From JAFKKS01 sp050187875 (GTDB lineage Bacteria; Pseudomonadota; Alphaproteobacteria; Rhizobiales; Xanthobacteraceae): a DNA stretch of 64,000 nt. The stretch covers positions 98,482 through 162,481 of the forward strand of contig JBFWXB010000004.1 of the NCBI GenBank assembly GCA_050187875.1, read 5' to 3'. The position numbers and the translations under genes are program-made. The notes beneath the pieces were generated by a model that was not told the origin of the DNA, made no database searches, and was given only the letters and a program-made list of their open reading frames with translations. Position 1 is the stretch's first letter, and each line of letters begins with the position of its first letter. Of the stretch, positions 55,405-63,138 are shown one piece after another.

Positions 55405-55797
55405 ATGGCCGAGACAGCCGCTTTGAACAATCCCGAGGCCTCTGCGGTGGAGGGGCGAGCGGACTTCGAGGGCGGGCGGCCGATCGATCTCGTGCATCTT
55501 GCCCGCAGCACGCTCGGCGACCGCAGCCTCGAGCGTGAGGTTCTCGCGCTGTTCGAGCGGCAGGCCGCGATCCTTCTGCAGCGCATGCAGGACGCGGAGC
55601 CGGCGATGCTTGCGGGTCTCGCTCACACCTTGAAGGGCTCGGCGCGCGGGATCGGCGCCTGGCGCGTCGCGGCAGCGGCGGAGCAGGTCGAGGCCGCGCG
55701 CCACTGCGACACGACGGCCCGCAACGCGCTGGCGTCGCTCGCCAAGCACGTCGCCGATGCGACCGGATTTATCCGCGACCTCTTGCGCACCCACTAA
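55405..55797 (+). CDS. Hpt-domain histidine phosphotransfer protein
   Basis: A 130-residue protein (135 if ATG 55390 is used). After about 30 unstructured residues, a four-helix Hpt domain follows: LVHLARSTLGDRSLEREVLA, then LAHTLKGSARGIGAWRVAAA where the His of AHTLKGSA is the phosphorylation site, then AAEQVEAARH. It would relay phosphate between a hybrid kinase and a response regulator; neither is adjacent. ChpT-like proteins are larger and dimeric, so this is not ChpT. It is divergent from the GPR-like gene. Confidence 0.87.
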   Translation: MAETAALNNPEASAVEGRADFEGGRPIDLVHLARSTLGDRSLEREVLALFERQAAILLQRMQDAEPAMLAGLAHTLKGSARGIGAWRVAAAAEQVEAARHCDTTARNALASLAKHVADATGFIRDLLRTH

Positions 55798-55923
55798 TTC
55801 CGGTTCGTTGCGCAATGGGGCTTTGCAATCCTTCCGACGAACCCCTAGTGTCACGCACCTTCAGCCGATATATGCAAGCCGCGGCCGGAAGCGCTCCGGC
55901 CGTTTCTGCTTTTTGACAGCGAT

Positions 55924-56244
55924 ATGCCCAAGATCACCTTCATCGATTCTGCAGACGTAACCCGCACCGTGGATGGCGAGATCGGTTCGACGGTCATGGA
56001 AACGGCGCTGAAAAACGGCGTTCCGGAGATCGAGGCCGAATGCGGCGGCGCCTGCGCCTGCGCGACCTGCCACGTCTATGTCGATGAAGCCTGGTTCGAA
56101 AAGACGGGCGGCCCCTCTCCGATGGAAGAGGACATGCTCGACTTCGGCTACGAGGTGAAGCCGAACTCGCGGCTCTCGTGCCAGATCAAGGTGACCGAGG
56201 AGCTCGACGGGCTCGTCGTTCGCACGCCCGAGCGACAGGCCTAA
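55924..56244 (+). CDS. [2Fe-2S] ferredoxin, adrenodoxin type
   Basis: A vertebrate-type ferredoxin of 106 residues. The cluster ligands are seen in ECGGACACATCH (CxxxxxCxxC, about residues 39-50) and RLSCQIKV (about 86). EDMLDFGYEVKPNSRLSC is typical of adrenodoxin/putidaredoxin relatives. Such ferredoxins feed cytochromes P450 or iron-sulfur assembly. Its likely reductase, an FNR of the thioredoxin-reductase type, is encoded 566 bp downstream with one antisense gene between. The start is ATG 55924. Confidence 0.93.
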   Translation: MPKITFIDSADVTRTVDGEIGSTVMETALKNGVPEIEAECGGACACATCHVYVDEAWFEKTGGPSPMEEDMLDFGYEVKPNSRLSCQIKVTEELDGLVVRTPERQA

Positions 56245-56247
56245 TCC

Positions 56248-56700
56248 TCACCCAGTAGCCTTCAGCCGCGCGACGATCTCCGGCGGAATTGGCGACGGCC
56301 GTCGCGTCTGTGCATCGAGCTGCACGATGATCGAGCGCCCACGCGCCGCGCAGACGCCCTGCCTGAAAATCGCCTGATCGAGGGTCAACGACGTGTTGCC
56401 GATACGTGCGACGCGGGTGCCGATATCGACCGGGCCCGGCCAGTGCAACTCGCGCAGGTAGTCGATTTCAAGACGCACCACGACGATATTGCGGGCCGAA
56501 TGCGTGTCGGACTGGAAAAGGTCGCGGATAAGGTAAACGCGTCCGGTTTCGAAATAAGTCGCGTAAACGGCGTTATTGACGTGATTTTGCGGATCGAGAT
56601 CGCCGAGGCGGATCGAATCCGAGGCGCGGAACGGAAAATCCTCGATCGACGGGATTTCGCGCTCAGCCCTTATATTTGAATCGGTCAAATCGAGCTCCAA
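56248..56700 (-). CDS. Acyl-CoA thioesterase, hotdog fold (4-hydroxybenzoyl-CoA type)
   Basis: A hotdog-fold thioesterase of about 150 residues. Seen: RLGDLDPQNHVNNAVYATYFE (about residues 31-51) with the catalytic Asp/His-Asn pattern DxxxHVNN, LEIDYLRELHWPGPVDIGTR and ARIGNTSLTLDQAIF. It hydrolyses an acyl-CoA; substrate unknown. No ATG is available; a TTG at 56700 is used, and another TTG follows 12 bp in. Its 3' end lies 3 bp from the ferredoxin stop (convergent). Confidence 0.85.
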   Translation of the reverse strand: MELDLTDSNIRAEREIPSIEDFPFRASDSIRLGDLDPQNHVNNAVYATYFETGRVYLIRDLFQSDTHSARNIVVVRLEIDYLRELHWPGPVDIGTRVARIGNTSLTLDQAIFRQGVCAARGRSIIVQLDAQTRRPSPIPPEIVARLKATG

Positions 56701-56809
56701 AAAGCGGTCAGGCCACGGTCAGGCCGCAGGTGCCCCGCGGGGTAGCCGGTTTCCCGAGGCAAGAAAATGCTCTAGAGAACGCGAAAATCGAGAGGACGAA
56801 GACGACGTT

Positions 56810-57859
56810 ATGCATGCGATGACGGAAGGCAAGGGCGAGCCGATCAAGACCGACGTGTTGATCATTGGCGCGGGTCCGGTCGGCTTGTTCGCCGTATTCG
56901 AGCTGGGCTTGCTCGACATGAAGACGCACCTGATCGACATTCTCGACAAGATCGGCGGGCAATGCGCCGAGCTTTATCCGGAAAAGCCGATCTACGACAT
57001 TCCGGGAATTCCGCTCGTGTCGGGCCAGGGATTGGTCGACGCGCTGATGGAGCAGATCAAGCCGTTCGGCGCGCAGTTCCATCTCAACGAAATGGTGGAA
57101 ACGGTCGAGCGCATCGGCGAGCCGCTCTTTCGCGTCACCACCGATCAAGGCCGCGTATTCGAGGCGAAGATCATCGTCGTCGCCGCGGGCGGCGGATCGT
57201 TCCAGCCGAAGCGGCCGCCAATCAACGGCATTGAGCCGTATGAGAGCAAGTCGGTTTTCTACTCCGTCCGCCGGATGGAGGACTTCCGCGGCAAGCGGCT
57301 GCTGATCGTGGGCGGCGGCGACTCCGCGCTTGATTGGACGCTCAATCTCGCCCCGATCGCGAGCCACCTCACACTGCTGCATCGGCGTAGCGATTTCCGC
57401 GCTGCACCCGACAGCGTCAACAAGATGATGGCGCTCGCCGGCGAAGGAAAGATCGATTTCGTGCTCGGTCAGGTCGCCGGCCTCGAAGGCGCCGACGGGC
57501 AGCTTTCAAAAGCGATCGTCAAGCGCAACGACGGCTCGGAATTTCACATCGCCTGCGATGCGATGCTGCCGTTCTTCGGATTGACCATGAAGCTCGGCCC
57601 GGTTGCGAACTGGGGATTGGAGCTCAAGGATCAACTCTTGCCCGTCGACGCCGAGGCGTTCGAGACGAACGTGCCGGGCATCTTCGCCATCGGCGACATC
57701 AACTGGTATCCGGGCAAGCTCAAGCTCATCCTCTCCGGCTTCCACGAAGCGGCGCTGATGGCGCAGAAAGCGCACCGCTACGTCTATCCCGACAAGCGTC
57801 TCGTGTTCCAATACACGACGTCCTCGACGAGCCTGCAGAAGAAGCTCGGCGTCGTCTGA
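56810..57859 (+). CDS. Ferredoxin-NADP reductase, thioredoxin-reductase-like
   Basis: A homodimeric FAD enzyme of 349 residues, of the FNR type found in Rhodopseudomonas and Bacillus YumC. Seen: FAD motif VLIIGAGPVGLFAVFELGLL (about 15-34), KIGGQCAELYPEKPIYDIPG without the CxxC of thioredoxin reductases, NADPH motif LLIVGGGDSALDWTL (about 164), and FAIGDINWYPGKLKLILSGF near the C-terminus, followed by the extended TTSSTSLQKKLGV tail. It passes electrons from NADPH to ferredoxin, probably the one at 55.9 kb. ATG 56810; a second Met is three codons on. Confidence 0.92.
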   Translation: MHAMTEGKGEPIKTDVLIIGAGPVGLFAVFELGLLDMKTHLIDILDKIGGQCAELYPEKPIYDIPGIPLVSGQGLVDALMEQIKPFGAQFHLNEMVETVERIGEPLFRVTTDQGRVFEAKIIVVAAGGGSFQPKRPPINGIEPYESKSVFYSVRRMEDFRGKRLLIVGGGDSALDWTLNLAPIASHLTLLHRRSDFRAAPDSVNKMMALAGEGKIDFVLGQVAGLEGADGQLSKAIVKRNDGSEFHIACDAMLPFFGLTMKLGPVANWGLELKDQLLPVDAEAFETNVPGIFAIGDINWYPGKLKLILSGFHEAALMAQKAHRYVYPDKRLVFQYTTSSTSLQKKLGVV

Positions 57860-57882
57860 GCGCGAGTGCTGCGAAACCTTTA

Positions 57883-57923
57883 CCCCTCCCCCTTGCCCGA
57901 CGCTTCCCCGAAAGGGGGAGGGG
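57883..57923. terminator. Bidirectional hairpin between FNR and SGNH hydrolase genes
   Basis: A perfect 12-bp stem (cccctccccctt 57883-57894 / aagggggagggg 57912-57923) with a 17-base loop lies between two convergent genes and could end both transcripts. A T-rich tract is missing on both sides. Confidence 0.6.
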
Positions 57924-57964
57924 AGTTGGGCTGCACTCGCTGATCCGCTTTGCCTTGACCGTGA

Positions 57965-60022
57965 TTATTGAATCCGCCCTGCCGGCGGCCGAACCGTTGG
58001 ATCGCCGCTCACGGGGCCGGGCGCGGCGGGCGTCGTGCCGAAGGGGAGCGGCGCGGACGTGACGCCGGCGTCGTAGAGGCTCGCGGCATTGAGGTGCAGA
58101 ACGCTGCGGACCGCGGGAAGCGCCGCGTCCGCCATGACCGCATAGCCTTCGGCCGTCGGGTGGATCGCGCCGCCATAGACTGCACTTAAGATGCCCCACG
58201 CGGCGTCGTGAATGTCGGCCGGCTGCGTGATCGACGGCAGCCCGTCGGGATAAGTCATCGACGTGAAGTAGCTGTCGTTCGGCGTGCGCACCCAGCGCGC
58301 GCGCGACGCGTATGGCCGGAAATCCCGCGGGCGCATGTTGCACGCGAGCGGCCGCTCAGCGGCCAAGCGCAGATCGCTCTCGAAGCTTTCGCCGTTGACC
58401 GAGAAGCACGCGCGATCGAACGCCGGATCGCTCTCCGCATGCGCGCAGAAGCCATGATCGGCGAAGGCGGCCTGATGTGCATCGACAAATGTCATGCGAT
58501 CGGCTTCGCCCCGGCAGATCACGCCGCCGTCGCACGTCGCCAGGTCTCGCAGCCGCGGCAGGAATTCGTGATCGACAAAGGCTGTGGTCTTCTGCAGCCT
58601 CGCGGCGTTGACGTTGAAGCTCGGATGGATATCGACGCCCTCGCGTCCGCCGCCGCACGGCATTCCCCCATTGCTCAAAGCGGGGTCGCTATACGAGACG
58701 AACACCACACGTCCGAGATCGCCGCCGACGAGCGGCCGCAGCGCCTTGCGCAACTCCGTGAACGCCCCCGGTAAATCGCGCTGCAAAGTTCGGCGCGCTG
58801 AATCGACGCTCGATATGCGGCTGCCGAACAATGTGCGATCGGCGCTATCGTCGAGCAGTACGTCGGAGACGAGCTCCGAGAAGCGCACGTCATTGGCGCC
58901 GATCGTAAGCAGGACGAGATCGAAGGTTCGCTGCGGCTGCGTGCGGTGCGCGGCATTCAGAATGCCGTTCATCTGTGCGATCTGCGCCGGCACGTTGCTC
59001 GGACACGACCCCGTGCGCCCCGGGCCGCCGCAGGTGACTTCGCGCGCGCGCTGCCCGCTGAGCAGGCCGTTCGCAATCTCTGCGCCGGTGCAGGCGAGGG
59101 GAACGAATGTCACGGCGATATGCGGCGTTTCCACCGCGAGCTGCAGCATCGTTCGCACCTGATAACTGTAGAGCGAGCGATGGCAGGCCGCGCTCATCCA
59201 GCTCGCGCCATGCCGGGCCCAGTCGCGGCTCGCCTTGTCGTCGCGGACGGTCGTTTCGCAGGTCTTGTTGCCGGTGTAGCCGGCGCGCGAGGGACGGAAA
59301 TATTCGCCGCCGTTGTTGCCGATAAAGCGGCGGAAGCAGAATCCGTCATCGTCGAGCACGACGGCGCGGTCCGGATTGCCTTCGCCGGATGCGATGGAGT
59401 CGCCGATGCCCGCCACGAGCAGATCGCGCACGAGGATTTCGGTGCGGCCGCGTTGCGTCGCGCCGTTCGCCGAGGTTGCATCAACGGTGGCGAAAGTCGG
59501 CGTGCCGTAGCGCACGCGTAGGCGCACCTCTTCACCGCACGGCACCGCGACCGACCGGGGCTGCTCGTCAACGGCTTCGAATGTCCAGGTGCAGGTGGCG
59601 TCCGGCGGCGGTGCCTCGAGCGCGACGCCGACGCGATGATCAACCGGATTGAGGTAAGACTCGCGCACGCCATCGCGCTCGCACGCATCGACGATGCGGC
59701 CGGACGCATCGACGCACAAGGCATTGACAGTGAGCCGTGCCCACCCGTGTCCGCTGCTTCCTGCCGCCAGGCGCCGCTCGGCCGCGAGGATGCCGTCGCC
59801 GCGATTGGCATCGACATGGCGCAGGAAATCGGTCTCGTTGCGGAACAAGCGGAAGCGGTTCTTCACCTCCCATTTGACGCGCAAGGTCAGGGGCACCTCG
59901 GGCTGGGCGGCATCCGGCCGGATTTCGACGGGAGTATCGGCCGGCGCATTGGGCGTTTGCGCAGCCGCCAGGCCGGGCGACAGCAGACCAACAAACACGG
60001 CGATAGCGGCGGCGAAACGCAT
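57965..60022 (-). CDS. Exported SGNH/GDSL-family hydrolase, large
   Basis: A secreted protein of 685 residues. A signal peptide is clear (MRFAAAIAVFVGLLSPGLAAA, cut before QTPN) with an aggag site 6 bp before ATG 60022. After about 200 residues of unrecognised N-terminal region come the SGNH blocks: GIGDSIASGEGNPD (nucleophile Ser, about 207), a Gly-containing region near FVPLACTGAEI, TIGANDVRFSELV (block III, about 375) and AIHPTAEGYAVMADAA (catalytic His, about 632). The hydrolase domain is interrupted by long inserts with many Cys residues (likely disulfides). It probably hydrolyses an ester in the periplasm or outside; the substrate is unknown. Confidence 0.83.
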   Translation of the reverse strand: MRFAAAIAVFVGLLSPGLAAAQTPNAPADTPVEIRPDAAQPEVPLTLRVKWEVKNRFRLFRNETDFLRHVDANRGDGILAAERRLAAGSSGHGWARLTVNALCVDASGRIVDACERDGVRESYLNPVDHRVGVALEAPPPDATCTWTFEAVDEQPRSVAVPCGEEVRLRVRYGTPTFATVDATSANGATQRGRTEILVRDLLVAGIGDSIASGEGNPDRAVVLDDDGFCFRRFIGNNGGEYFRPSRAGYTGNKTCETTVRDDKASRDWARHGASWMSAACHRSLYSYQVRTMLQLAVETPHIAVTFVPLACTGAEIANGLLSGQRAREVTCGGPGRTGSCPSNVPAQIAQMNGILNAAHRTQPQRTFDLVLLTIGANDVRFSELVSDVLLDDSADRTLFGSRISSVDSARRTLQRDLPGAFTELRKALRPLVGGDLGRVVFVSYSDPALSNGGMPCGGGREGVDIHPSFNVNAARLQKTTAFVDHEFLPRLRDLATCDGGVICRGEADRMTFVDAHQAAFADHGFCAHAESDPAFDRACFSVNGESFESDLRLAAERPLACNMRPRDFRPYASRARWVRTPNDSYFTSMTYPDGLPSITQPADIHDAAWGILSAVYGGAIHPTAEGYAVMADAALPAVRSVLHLNAASLYDAGVTSAPLPFGTTPAAPGPVSGDPTVRPPAGRIQ

Positions 60023-60156
60023 GCGGGCTCCTGAGGTCGGCTGCCTTATCAAGCGGGAGCTGGACTAAATCAGGGCATAATAGCGGCTAGGGAGGGTCGC
60101 GGACCGGCCGAATTGGCCTGAAAATCTGGCCGAAAATACATTGGGTCTCCGCTGAC

Positions 60157-60254
60157 CTCCTCTGGAGGGGGAGGAGGGTCAGCCGCAGGAGCGCAGGCGA
60201 CTGCGGCCGGGGTGGGGTGACGAGCTAGAGAAGGCGCGAGATTTCACCCCACCC
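60157..60254. repeat. GC-rich double-hairpin intergenic element
   Basis: This lies in the 289-bp gap between the SGNH hydrolase start and the RTX gene end. A short hairpin (cctcctc / gaggagg, 60156-60177) is followed by an 11-bp perfect stem gggtggggtga (60210-60220) / tcaccccaccc (60244-60254) with a 23-base loop. The cct/ggggtgggg composition is that of dispersed elements frequent in Alphaproteobacteria. It may also terminate the leftward RTX transcript. Confidence 0.55.
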
Positions 60255-60311
60255 GCTCAGGCTCTGAGGATGCCTGATGTCGCCTTCGCTCCACGCGAGC
60301 GCGGCGCGCCC

Positions 60312-62519
60312 TTACACCACCACGAAGTCGGCATTGGTGACGGCGGGATGCGTGGTCAGCGTGGCGAACTGGACTGCAGCATGGGCCCCGGTTCCGTCGT
60401 CGTCGTACAACAGCGCGCCGGTCGCGGCATTGTAGATGATGCGGTCGTCGGCATCGTGCGCCGCGCTGCCGATGAAGAAGGCGTTGGCATTGATGGTGCC
60501 GGTCGCCGCGAAGGCCGCGAAGACGCTCTTCGCCAACTGGATGGTGTCGGCCGCAACGTTGTAATCCATGATGCGGTCGACATTGGTCGAGGCATTGAGC
60601 GCGGTGTTGAACAGGAAATTGTCGGCCCCGCCGAAGCCATAAAGTGCGTCGTTGCCGGCGCCGCCGTTCAACGTATTTGCCCCGGCATTGCCGACGAGCG
60701 TGTTGGCAATCTCGTTGCCGGTGAGGTTGATGTTTGCCGTCGACGAGGAGCCCATGGTGTTGAGGACCTCGATCGACTGGCCGGCCGCCAGCGTGTAGTT
60801 GACCGAGGAATAGACCTGATCGGTGCCGTTGCCGGCGCTCTCGAACACCTGGTCGCCGGCATTATCGACGATGTAAATGTCGTTGCCGCCGAAGCCGTAC
60901 ATCTTGTCGGCGCCGCCGCCGCCATTGAGGCGGTTGATCCCGGCATTGCCGACGAGCGTGTTGTCGATCTCGTTGCCGGTGAGGTTGATGTTTGCCGTCG
61001 ACGAGGAGCCCATGGTGTTGAGGACCTCGATCGACTGGCCCGCCGCCAGCGTGTAGTTGACCGAGGAATAGACCTGGTCGGTGCCGTTGCCGGCGCTCTC
61101 GAACACCTGGTCGCCGGCATTATCGACGATGTAGATATCGTCGCCGCCGAAGCCGTACATCTTGTCGGCGCCGCCGCCGCCATTGAGGCGGTTCATTCCG
61201 GCATTGCCGACGAGCGTGTTGTCGATCTCGTTGCCGGGGAGGGTGATGATTGCCGTCGTCGACGAGCCCATGGTGTTCAGGACCTCGATCGACTGGCCGG
61301 CCGCCAGCGGGTAGTTCACCGACGAATAGACCTGGTCGGTGCCGTTGCCGGCGCTCTCGAACACCTGGTCGCCGGCATTGTCGACGATGTAGATGTCGTT
61401 GCCGGCGTTTCCCCTCATCGTGTCGGCCCCCGTGCCGCCATTGAGACGGTCGTTGCCGCCACCGCCGTTGATCGTGTCGTCCCCGCCATTGCCATTGATG
61501 GTATCGTTGCCGTTGCCGCCGGTGAGAATTTCCTCGTTAACACCGCCGATAATGGTCGTATCCACGTTGGGCGCGACGATCACAGGAGTCCCGGCGAGGC
61601 CCAGTTGATCCGCGACGATTGTCACCGTGTCCTGGCCCGGCGTCCAGTTCGAGAACGTCAACTGCGAGAGGTCGATGTCGGCGGCGAAACGTGCGTCCGA
61701 GTGTCCGGCGCTGATGTCCGCGGGATTGGCCCAGACCGTAAAGGCGTTCGGCCCCGCATCGCCGACGATCGTCGTGTCGGTCAGGATATGATCGGTGCCG
61801 GAAAAATTGGCGCCAGCGAATTGCAGCGCGGTGGCGCCGTTGTAGACGATGTGATTGATCCTGAATATGTCGGCAAGCGAAAAATCGTTATTGCCTTGCG
61901 CCTCGATCGTGTTCACTTCGCCGGCAGTCATGGCTCCGTTGAAATTATAATCGGTTCCGTGGATTACGGTGGGGCGGTTCACGCCTTGGATGATGACGTT
62001 GGCGGCGAACACAAAGGTGTCGTTGCCGGTCGGGCTGCCACTCGTCCCGCCGCTTATGATCGGAATTGCCTGGTGGTCGACGATGATCCGATCGTTACCC
62101 TGGTCGCCACTGATGGCGTCATTGCCGCCATAGCCGTTGATGACCTGATCGCCCGTAATCGTTCCCGGGTTCCGCGCGCCGATGAAGTTGTTGTCGGCGA
62201 GCCAATGGCTCAGAAAGGCCGGATCAAAAACCGACACGTCGGACGTGCCGGCGCCAAGATCGACCACGGAGTCTTGTGGAACGCCGACATCCGAAACGTC
62301 CTGGCTCGGATCAAGAACCCAGACGTGGATGGTCGGATCAGGACCCTTGGACCCTATGAGGAGCTTTGAACCGTCGGCAAATTCGATTCTCCTGACCTGA
62401 CCCTCGAAGGACTTGTCGACGATCGTGTCGCTGACGATGTTCGCCTGCGATTCAAAGCCGGTGACGAAGCTGAAATACGATTGATAACCGTTGACGAGCG
62501 TTACGCTGACATTGGCCAT
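60312..62519 (-). CDS. RTX-type hemolysin-like calcium-binding repeat protein
   Basis: A 735-residue acidic protein without signal peptide, as expected for type I secretion. An N-terminal segment ends near VTGFESQANIVSD (19-31); glycine-rich nonapeptides are seen at 129-147 (GYGGNDAISGDQGND) and 332-380 (GGNGNDTINGNGGDDTI and following). Residues 368-625 are three copies of an 86-residue unit with NDIYIVDNAGDQVFESAGNG and QSIEVLNTMGSS. The C-terminus (TNVDRIMDYNVAADTIQLAK to DFVVV) is of the RTX secretion-signal type. An ATG with ggagatgagcc upstream starts it. No type I secretion genes are in the window. Function could be adhesion or surface layer; unproven. Confidence 0.9.
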   Translation of the reverse strand: MANVSVTLVNGYQSYFSFVTGFESQANIVSDTIVDKSFEGQVRRIEFADGSKLLIGSKGPDPTIHVWVLDPSQDVSDVGVPQDSVVDLGAGTSDVSVFDPAFLSHWLADNNFIGARNPGTITGDQVINGYGGNDAISGDQGNDRIIVDHQAIPIISGGTSGSPTGNDTFVFAANVIIQGVNRPTVIHGTDYNFNGAMTAGEVNTIEAQGNNDFSLADIFRINHIVYNGATALQFAGANFSGTDHILTDTTIVGDAGPNAFTVWANPADISAGHSDARFAADIDLSQLTFSNWTPGQDTVTIVADQLGLAGTPVIVAPNVDTTIIGGVNEEILTGGNGNDTINGNGGDDTINGGGGNDRLNGGTGADTMRGNAGNDIYIVDNAGDQVFESAGNGTDQVYSSVNYPLAAGQSIEVLNTMGSSTTAIITLPGNEIDNTLVGNAGMNRLNGGGGADKMYGFGGDDIYIVDNAGDQVFESAGNGTDQVYSSVNYTLAAGQSIEVLNTMGSSSTANINLTGNEIDNTLVGNAGINRLNGGGGADKMYGFGGNDIYIVDNAGDQVFESAGNGTDQVYSSVNYTLAAGQSIEVLNTMGSSSTANINLTGNEIANTLVGNAGANTLNGGAGNDALYGFGGADNFLFNTALNASTNVDRIMDYNVAADTIQLAKSVFAAFAATGTINANAFFIGSAAHDADDRIIYNAATGALLYDDDGTGAHAAVQFATLTTHPAVTNADFVVV
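60645..61418 (-). repeat. Three tandem 258-bp (86-codon) repeats in the RTX gene
   Basis: Residues 368-453, 454-539 and 540-625 align without gaps. Copies 2 and 3 are nearly identical; copy 1 differs more (for example YPLAAGQS for YTLAAGQS, TTAIITLPGNE for STANINLTGNE). The same unit occurs in the second RTX gene. Confidence 0.95.
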
Positions 62520-62637
62520 GGCTCATCTCCATTCATGATCGCCGTAACTCGGGCGCGCAGCGGAACCCGGGGAAAACGTCGGGCATCGACCGGCCGATCG
62601 CGCATTTCGCCTTCGCTCCTGGCGGCAACGGGCTCTC

Positions 62638-62823
62638 TTACACAAAACGAAGTCCGCCCTCGCTCAACCAACACGAGAGCCATCGAGAAACGTGACGGTT
62701 TAGCGATAACTCGACACGCCTAGGTTGGCTCGGCGCGGTCGATGCGATGTTGGCGAAGGACTCGAACCCGGTGAGAAAGCTGAAAAACGGCGTGTCGCCG
62801 CTACGCAATTCCATCGTCGGCAT
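62638..62823 (-). pseudogene. Remnant N-terminus of a third RTX paralog
   Basis: A 61-codon frame starting ATG at 62823 with a good site (aagggggcagctc) before it. Residues about 8-31 (SGDTPFFSFLTGFESFANIAS) align with residues 10-30 of the intact RTX protein (NGYQSYFSFVTGFESQANIVS) at roughly 14 of 24 positions, after which the frame is unrelated and stops. This suggests the 5' end of a paralog whose repeat region was deleted. A genuine short gene is less likely. Confidence 0.7.
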
Positions 62824-63138
62824 GAGCTGCCCCCCTTGCGATCATTGCTGCGACGACCGCGGCGTCCTTTCCGCCGTTCCGATCTCGCACGCCGATCTCT
62901 CCTGGCCCGTCGGCCAGCAGGCATGCACATTTAATGTAAAATTATACCGCAACGCGGCGGCGGCGCAATCACCGTGGCGTTCTAGGCCCGGTTAGAGAAC
63001 TCCCCGCGCCTGCGGTATCGGGATGCGCTCGCCTAACGTATCGAGGTCTTGCAAACAGAAGCCCACGCCGGCGTCGCTTCGGCGACCCGCTCGTCTCCGC
63101 GTCGGCCTCGCGCCGCAAGTGGCGGAAGGGAGAAAACC
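62824..63138. other. Intergenic region upstream of the RTX remnant
   Basis: About 315 bp between the remnant and the end of the second RTX gene. It contains a small stem gtcgc-ttcg-gcgac near 63074-63087 and an AT-rich patch (tttaatgtaaaattatacc, about 62931-62949) that could hold a promoter for the remnant. No gene was recognised. Confidence 0.4.

Noticed and set aside
60645..61418. Regular repeats considered as a CRISPR array
   Set aside because: The period is 258 bp, repeats are in coding frame, and there are no short unique spacers or cas genes.
60270..62369. A 699-codon frame on the + strand opposite the RTX gene
   Set aside because: It mirrors the repeats of the real gene, has no recognisable domain, and arises because repeated GC-rich codons leave the antisense frame open.
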